Shown here: piece by piece, positions 59,343 through 64,000 of the stretch
Position numbering within the stretch: the first letter of the stretch is position 1
Layout of the letters: the number at the start of each line of letters is the position of its first letter
Source: Bryobacterales bacterium
GTDB lineage: Bacteria; Acidobacteriota; Terriglobia; Bryobacterales; Bryobacteraceae
Direction of reading: 5' to 3'
Assembly: GCA_016716385.1 (NCBI GenBank)
Contig: JADJWL010000009.1
Span: 186,001 to 250,000 of the forward strand
Length of the DNA: 64,000 bases
Program-made: the position numbers and the translations under genes
The notes under the pieces: model-generated
Databases searched by the model: none
What the model was told of the DNA's origin: nothing
Seen by the model: the letters and a program-made list of their open reading frames with translations, nothing else

Positions 59343-59923
59343 AACGGCCGTCCGCCTTTCTGTTTCGGCACCAGTTCTCCGGCCACGATTCCCGAGAGCG
59401 TCAGGCGCGCCCGCAGCCGTTTCTCCTTCTCATTCACCACGGTAAGCTGCAGCTCGCTCGTTGCCAGCAGCTCCGGCTGTTCGCTCAAACTGGCCAGCAG
59501 ATTCACCAACTGTTCGATGGCGCATTCGAACGTCACCGACACCGTGACCTCGCCGTATTCCTCGGCAAGCGGCCGGATCGGAGAGAACTCGCCGCCGCGC
59601 AGATCGAGGCCCTCCTGCTTTCCGACACGGCGGGCGATCTGCAGCAACTGTGCCTGCGCCTGCTCGGCCGTCTCGCCAGTGAGCAATCCTTTTTCACGCG
59701 CCGCCAGTTGTTCGCGCGCCTTCTCCAACGCTTCTTCCTTGATGGGCGCGACCGCTGCCGTAGCGCGCAGCCCCGAAAGCGTCCGCTCCGTCAGTGCAAT
59801 CGTGTCCACCGACGCTTCCACCGGAGCATCATCCGAACCAGGGCCGAAGCGCCAGATGAGCATGGCCGCTGCCAGCAGCGCGAGAAGGACGAGCGCGCGC
59901 TTATCGCGATCGGTGACCGTCAC
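59339..59923 (-). CDS. GspM/PilO-like protein
   Basis: A 194-residue protein with one N-terminal membrane helix (ALVLLALLAAAMLIWRF), a coiled-coil region (IKEEALEKAREQLAAREKGL) and a C-terminal ferredoxin-like fold (EVTVSVTFECAIEQLVNLLA, LQLTVVNEKEKRLRARLTL), as in GspM and PilO. It would pair with GspL in the inner-membrane platform. Start and stop overlap its neighbours by 4 bases each, indicating translational coupling. Confidence 0.82.
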   Translation of the reverse strand: MTVTDRDKRALVLLALLAAAMLIWRFGPGSDDAPVEASVDTIALTERTLSGLRATAAVAPIKEEALEKAREQLAAREKGLLTGETAEQAQAQLLQIARRVGKQEGLDLRGGEFSPIRPLAEEYGEVTVSVTFECAIEQLVNLLASLSEQPELLATSELQLTVVNEKEKRLRARLTLSGIVAGELVPKQKGGRPL

Positions 59924-61233
59924 GGTTGCCCTCCCGGTGCGGGGGGCTTCTGGCGGAGGGCGCGGATGCGGAAGAGTTCCCCGTTCGCTGAATGAACGAG
60001 CGAGACCGCAAACGCAGACTGGTGGAAGTGCGGCGACGAGTCGATCACCTGCAGCAGCGGCGCGGCCTGTTCGGCCTCGCCCGCCACGATGACGGAATCG
60101 CGCGAAACCTGCAGCGAGTTCGCAAAGATCGGCGGCGGGAGCAAGCGTGTCAACTCCGCCAGCGCATCCATATCCAGACGCGTGCGCGATCGGAACGCAT
60201 CCAGAGTTTCAATGCGCTGCTTCGTCTCGCCCAATTCCTTGTCGAGCTCGGTGACGCGCCGGTTCCGGGCGCGCAGCTCGGTAACCTCTTGTTCCAGTTC
60301 CGCGGCGTATTGCTTGTCCGTATAGACCTTGTATACGAACAAACCGGTGGCACAGAGCCCCAACACCAGCGACAGTGCGATCGCCGGCAGGTACATGGTG
60401 CGCGAGTTGCCGGACCGGTAGGCGGCAGGCAGCAGGTTCGCCGCCCGTGCCAGCCGGGGACAGGCCCCGGCCAGCGACGCGGCGTACGACGTGCGGCTGC
60501 GGGATAAATCGAAATCCGCCGGAAGCAGCGGCGGCGGCAGGATCTGCGCGGGATTCGCGGGTGCGGTCCCGGGCTCCAGCCGCAACTCCGACACAGCAAG
60601 GGCTGCGGCCCGCTCGAGCGGCAGATCGAATGCTGCGGTGAACACCGGGCGCGACGGGCTCTCGCCGTAGATTTCAGACTCGCCACGCGCTTCGAGCGCC
60701 AGAAAGAAGCCTTCTTTCGGGGGCTGCGATAGCAGCCGCGCTCCGCCGTGCAACGCGCCGGCGCTAAACGTAAACGCGGCCAAAGAGACGCCGGCCTCGC
60801 CGAAGCGCTCGGCCAGAGCGAGCACGGTCTCACGCCTCACCATGCCGACCATCACAGCGCCGCGGGTCGAGACGCGCTGCCAGGCGAACTCGATCTCGTC
60901 CTCGCCCCACGGATGCAGCGAATCAACCTGGTATCCGATGGCGGCGGGTAGGTCCTTGTCGGCAACGCCGGGAAGCTGGACCAGCCTCACGATCACATCG
61001 CGCCGCGGCAGCACGAGGGTCGCGCTCAAGTAGCCCGCACCGTGCGCGCGCAGGAAGGAGTCGTATTCGGCTCCCCATTCCGCCGCAGGGCGGTCGCGAA
61101 AATTCGCAATCACGGTTTGCCCAAGAACCGTGATGCCTTTGGGCCGGACACGGCTCACCGTGACCAGCAAATCGCCGCCTTGAATTTCGATTCCCGCTCC
61201 GGTTCCGAAGGCCAGCCAGCTACGCATCTCCAT
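59920..61233 (-). CDS. GspL-like protein (PilM-PilN fusion architecture)
   Basis: A 437-residue protein. The cytoplasmic first half (to about 275) is actin-like, as in GspL/PilM (VLPRRDVIVRLVQLPGVADK, AIGYQVDSLHPWGEDEIEFA). A membrane helix (LPAIALSLVLGLCATGLFVY) leads to a coiled coil (AAELEQEVTELRARNRRVTE) and a periplasmic ferredoxin-like domain, as in PilN. It anchors the secretion ATPase to the inner membrane. The neighbours gspK (3-base gap) and gspM (4-base overlap) support the call. Confidence 0.85.
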   Translation of the reverse strand: MEMRSWLAFGTGAGIEIQGGDLLVTVSRVRPKGITVLGQTVIANFRDRPAAEWGAEYDSFLRAHGAGYLSATLVLPRRDVIVRLVQLPGVADKDLPAAIGYQVDSLHPWGEDEIEFAWQRVSTRGAVMVGMVRRETVLALAERFGEAGVSLAAFTFSAGALHGGARLLSQPPKEGFFLALEARGESEIYGESPSRPVFTAAFDLPLERAAALAVSELRLEPGTAPANPAQILPPPLLPADFDLSRSRTSYAASLAGACPRLARAANLLPAAYRSGNSRTMYLPAIALSLVLGLCATGLFVYKVYTDKQYAAELEQEVTELRARNRRVTELDKELGETKQRIETLDAFRSRTRLDMDALAELTRLLPPPIFANSLQVSRDSVIVAGEAEQAAPLLQVIDSSPHFHQSAFAVSLVHSANGELFRIRALRQKPPAPGGQP

Positions 61234-61236
61234 GGC

Positions 61237-62211
61237 TCAGTCCCCCGGCCGCCAGTCGTGGTCGTACCAGCGGAGGATATGGTATGAGGAGTCGTAACCG
61301 GCAGGCATCATCTTCACGAGCGCGGCGACCGTGCGTCGCAGGTCGGACAGCTGGCCGTCGCCCCGTCGCGGACGGGCCGTGGCGCGAATCGTGAAGATCG
61401 AATTGCCGCCCACACGCAGTCGTCCGGCCTCGGATCCGAAGGCGGCAAGATCCTCCCGCCGGAATGGGATCACACGGCGGCGCTCGACGATCGACGCCAC
61501 CACGGCGGGAGGCACCTCGGCGCTCAACAGCACGGCCGGATGCGCCTTGTTGATGTCGAACTGGGTGGTGGCCCCGTACACTGAAAGGCAATCGCGCAAG
61601 CCCCCAAACGGGACGAGGCTGCCATCGGGCGCCGGTGCGTAAGTTCCGTAAAAAAGTTCCGGGGTCATACCGCGAACAAGAAGCAGTTCTTCTATCTCTT
61701 CAAAGGACGCATGGCGGGCGCGAAAAGACGGCGTGAGCGACAAATAAGCCTGATCGAACTCCGTCAGGCCAGCTCCCGGCGCAGGCGTCCGCCAGTCGAC
61801 GATGGCGGCGGCGATGAGCTGAGCCCGGTCCGGGGGCGCGCCCAGCGCCGTCAACAACGCCAGCAGTTGCTCCGGCCGGGCTTGGTTGATGTTCAGCTTC
61901 GCCGCCTCCGGGATGAATTCGACAACCGCGTCACCGCCGGGAAAGGTCATCGGGACCCAGCCGACATTGGTTGTGTCATAGCGCGGCTCTCCTTCTGGAG
62001 TTCGATAACGCGGGCCCCACTCCAGGTAAAGAATCGCCCGCTCAATCGCGCCTGTCGCCAGGTAGTACGCCCGCGCGCCGTCGAGCGCGGTGGATGCGCG
62101 CTCGGTCTCGCCGCGCACCGTGCTGGCCAGAGCAAGCGCGACCGCTCCCAGGCCCGCTGAGAGCCACAGGACCGCGAGCAGGGCGATGCCGCGCTGGCTA
62201 GAGATCGGCAT
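61237..62211 (-). CDS. gspK: type II secretion minor pseudopilin GspK
   Basis: A 324-residue protein with a prepilin leader and helix (RGIALLAVLWLSAGLGAVAL), a large alpha domain containing the helix-hairpin-helix-like stretches typical of GspK (LNINQARPEQLLALLTALG, FDINKAHPAVLLSAEVPPAV) and a variable C-terminus. As in other GspK proteins, the usual glutamate at position 5 of the mature pseudopilin is absent. GspK caps the pseudopilus with GspI and GspJ. It overlaps gspJ by 14 bases. Confidence 0.92.
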   Translation of the reverse strand: MPISSQRGIALLAVLWLSAGLGAVALALASTVRGETERASTALDGARAYYLATGAIERAILYLEWGPRYRTPEGEPRYDTTNVGWVPMTFPGGDAVVEFIPEAAKLNINQARPEQLLALLTALGAPPDRAQLIAAAIVDWRTPAPGAGLTEFDQAYLSLTPSFRARHASFEEIEELLLVRGMTPELFYGTYAPAPDGSLVPFGGLRDCLSVYGATTQFDINKAHPAVLLSAEVPPAVVASIVERRRVIPFRREDLAAFGSEAGRLRVGGNSIFTIRATARPRRGDGQLSDLRRTVAALVKMMPAGYDSSYHILRWYDHDWRPGD

Positions 62212-62941
62212 AGCGGAAGATCGGAATGCGGTTCACCGGAAGCGGCGCCGTCAGCGTGAACGGCGCCAGCTTCCCTCCCGGATCGTCGAGCGGTGCCATC
62301 TCGACGCGGATGGCGCGCGGCCAGCGGTCGGATATCCAGCGGTTGCGCCACATCGCGGCCGGCAGTTGCGGGGGCGGCTGGGGCGCCAGTTCTTCATAAG
62401 AGAACCAGCAATACGCGAGACGGTCGGCCAGCACGAACGATCCCGGGCCGATCTCCACCGGCGCGAATGTGGGAAGGACGGCTCCCGTTTCGGGATCGGG
62501 CACCTGGCCAAGGCAGAAGCGTCCCGCCGAGAGCGGTCCCGTGTAGAGATGCTCGTTCACGACGAGGCGGACACCGCGGCTGTCGGCGCCGGGAATCACC
62601 TGGAACTCAAGGATGCGGGGGTAGCCGCGCGAGGACTCCTGCAGCGAGTAAGACGACACGAAACGCATGGTCTGCGGATCGCCCTGGAAGAAGGGAAACT
62701 GCATCGGCGGCGCATCGGGTGAGGCCATGCACGCCCCGATCACGGGCATGAACCCGCGTAACTGCTGGTCGAGCGCGCGCCGGGCGCCGGTGACGCGCCG
62801 GTTGTCATTCAGACGCCTGTTCGTGCGATCGAGCGAATCCAGCCCGCCGCGCATCGCCATCAGGATGCCGAGCGACAGCACGCTGAGCAGCGTCACGGCC
62901 ACCAGCACTTCCAACAGCGTGACTCCGCGTTCGCGCGTCAT
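62198..62941 (-). CDS. gspJ: type II secretion minor pseudopilin GspJ
   Basis: A 247-residue pseudopilin starting at 62941 (MTRERGVTLLEVLVAVTLLS), with glycine-valine-thr-leu cleavage site and E5. The body is beta-rich (FPFFQGDPQTMRFVSSYSLQ, RGVRLVVNEHLYTGPL). Longer in-frame starts overlap gspI more deeply and are rejected. It forms the tip complex with GspI and GspK. The start overlaps the gspI stop by 4 bases. Confidence 0.9.
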   Translation of the reverse strand: MTRERGVTLLEVLVAVTLLSVLSLGILMAMRGGLDSLDRTNRRLNDNRRVTGARRALDQQLRGFMPVIGACMASPDAPPMQFPFFQGDPQTMRFVSSYSLQESSRGYPRILEFQVIPGADSRGVRLVVNEHLYTGPLSAGRFCLGQVPDPETGAVLPTFAPVEIGPGSFVLADRLAYCWFSYEELAPQPPPQLPAAMWRNRWISDRWPRAIRVEMAPLDDPGGKLAPFTLTAPLPVNRIPIFRYADL

Positions 62942-63357
62942 AGCCCGGTGTCTCCCGGCAGAAGCGTGCCGCGGCGGTAGCCTTCGAGCGAATAGGTGCG
63001 GCGGCTCTCGCCGTTCATCCACCAGACTTCCAGTTCAATTCGCTCGAGGATCGGTGAGCCGGGCGCCGCGCCCACCGGAACCTCGAACGGCATGACCCGC
63101 GCCCGCCATCCGCCTTTCGCGCCGCCCAACAGGGACGGATCGAACGGCTGTTCGACAGGGATGAGGTGCGGCAGCCTCGGGTCGGTCAGCAACGCGTTCA
63201 TCTGGGTGCGGGCCAACATGGCCGCGCGATCCGCTTCGGCGACCCGCGTGGCATTGCCCACAGACGTGGTCAGCGTCGAGAGCAGCGCCGCCACGGCGAT
63301 TCCCATGATGCTCGTGGCGACCAGAACTTCGAGAAGCGTGAATCCACGGCGTTTCAT
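62938..63357 (-). CDS. gspI: type II secretion minor pseudopilin GspI
   Basis: A 139-residue pseudopilin. The leader MKRRGFTLLEVLVATSIMGI has the G|FTLLE cleavage site and a short hydrophobic helix; WWMNGESRRTYSLEGYR is near the C-terminus. The length is typical of GspI. It sits between gspH and gspJ with 4-base overlaps on both sides. Confidence 0.88.
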   Translation of the reverse strand: MKRRGFTLLEVLVATSIMGIAVAALLSTLTTSVGNATRVAEADRAAMLARTQMNALLTDPRLPHLIPVEQPFDPSLLGGAKGGWRARVMPFEVPVGAAPGSPILERIELEVWWMNGESRRTYSLEGYRRGTLLPGDTGL

Positions 63358-63815
63358 GCGGCGGGCCGCTCCACGACCGGGACGCCGGTGATTGGATCCA
63401 GACGCACGGTGCGCCGCCCGCCCCGCTCATTGATGAGGTCGATTGCGATCCGGGGCGGAGTCGCGCCCGGCAGCACGAGGAAGTAGCGCGGCTGTCCTTG
63501 ATCGTCCGGCAGTCGCGGCGTCACGCCGAGAATGCGAACGCCTGCCGGCATCTCCAGCCTCCGCTCGCGTCCCTCCGGCAGCGCCCGTACCCACATCCGG
63601 TTGTTGGCCGGCTCGACCATCAGTTGGACGGGATTCTGACGTCTCTCCGCCCGGTGGACTGCAACGTTGAGTAACGCCGCGACACTGTCGGAGGCTTCGT
63701 TCAACCGCAGCGTGTCGAGCCCGGCAAAGACAGAAGGCAGACTCAATCCCGCCATCAGGCTGACGATCGAGACCACCACCAGCATCTCCAGCAGGGTGAC
63801 GCCGCGCCGGTTCAC
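63354..63815 (-). CDS. gspH: type II secretion minor pseudopilin GspH
   Basis: A 153-residue pseudopilin with a GTG start whose sequence (GTGA) overlaps the gspG stop. The leader is MNRRGVTLLEMLVVVSIVSL. The C-terminal part is beta-rich (NRMWVRALPEGRERRLEMPA, PRIAIDLINERGGRRTVRLD), as in GspH/FimT proteins. The gene order agrees with G-H-I-J-K. Confidence 0.87.
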   Translation of the reverse strand: MNRRGVTLLEMLVVVSIVSLMAGLSLPSVFAGLDTLRLNEASDSVAALLNVAVHRAERRQNPVQLMVEPANNRMWVRALPEGRERRLEMPAGVRILGVTPRLPDDQGQPRYFLVLPGATPPRIAIDLINERGGRRTVRLDPITGVPVVERPAA

Positions 63816-64000
63816 TTCCAGCTCACGATATCGGCGTTGATGCCATCGCCGCCGGGTTGGCCATCGGCGCCGTAGCTGATGAGTTCAGGCTCGTCGCCGT
63901 GCTCGCTGGGAAACTTGTAGACGTACGGATTGCCCCAGGGGTCGAGCGGGACTTCCTTGCGCAGGTAGGGACCATCCCAGTTGTTGGCATTGGCGGGCCT
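63812..64000 (-). CDS. gspG: type II secretion major pseudopilin GspG, C-terminal part (cut by window end)
   Basis: Only the last 62 residues are present; the 5' end lies beyond the window. The visible part has the hallmark GspG sequence: NNWDGPYLRKEVPLDPWGNP, YVYKFPSEHGDEPELISYGA and DGQPGGDGINADIVSWK. The calcium-binding loop and the C-terminal tryptophan are conserved. The stop overlaps the gspH start by 4 bases. The full gene should be about 140 codons, with gspE and gspF probably further upstream. Confidence 0.95.
   Translation of the reverse strand, partial: RPANANNWDGPYLRKEVPLDPWGNPYVYKFPSEHGDEPELISYGADGQPGGDGINADIVSWK

Overview
This window is GC-rich, densely packed bacterial DNA. 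It most likely comes from the Acidobacteriota, near the Solibacter/Bryobacter group. The evidence is a long MacB/FtsX-like permease of the acidobacterial duplicated orphan permease type, Oar-like TonB-dependent receptors with an N-terminal carboxypeptidase-regulatory-like domain, a secretin carrying a proline-rich linker and cohesin-like tail beside two pseudopilins, and many ceramidase-like proteins. No rRNA, tRNA, CRISPR array, transposase or phage gene was recognised. The lineage call is an inference from gene content.

Layout. 0.3-10.7 kb: a MeaB GTPase fused to methylmalonyl-CoA epimerase, a Tat-exported Gfo/Idh/MocA oxidoreductase, an M28 peptidase, an ECF sigma factor with a membrane partner and a secreted protein, the large permease, leucyl aminopeptidase and SmpB. 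10.8-14.1 kb: a type II secretion-like secretin with a cohesin-like tail and two GspG-like pseudopilins; from about 12.53 kb on, this locus is broken by many one-base frameshifts. 14.1-22.3 kb: a cytoplasmic SelA-like PLP enzyme, a degenerate GGDEF protein, then a same-strand run of heavy-metal P-type ATPase, sialidase-like lipoprotein, peroxiredoxin-histidine kinase fusion and alkaline phosphatase lipoprotein. 22.3-30.2 kb (minus): a probable six-gene unit, MoxR/ChlI AAA ATPase - VWA protein - FabD - Kef-type antiporter - acetamidase-like protein - Tat-exported SelA-like enzyme.

30.3-56.0 kb is the most distinctive part. A secreted alpha/beta hydrolase is followed by two tandem copies of a divergent module, each a ROK-type regulator facing away from an Oar/TonB-type outer-membrane receptor. 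The second receptor leads into a tightly packed plus-strand run: ceramidase-like protein 1, a large lipoprotein with HEAT-like repeats and a c-type heme site, ceramidase-like proteins 2-6, and a membrane-anchored SGNH-TPR protein. The six ceramidase-like paralogs keep most or all of the zinc-site motifs, but none has the serine of the ceramidase GDVSPN motif. They may therefore act on something other than ceramide. The short segment after the first receptor is homologous to the start of ceramidase-like gene 1, and in both places it forms an intrinsic-terminator hairpin. In gene 1 this hairpin lies inside the Tat-signal codons.

56.0-64.0 kb (minus): a type II secretion / type IV pilus-like operon read G-H-I-J-K-L-M-C-(hypothetical)-D, with GspG cut by the window end. 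Its secretin GspD has a striking methionine/glycine-rich insert. The receptors, exported hydrolases, cytochrome lipoprotein and secretion genes together suggest an organism specialised in taking up and degrading complex external substrates; the actual substrate cannot be read from the sequence.
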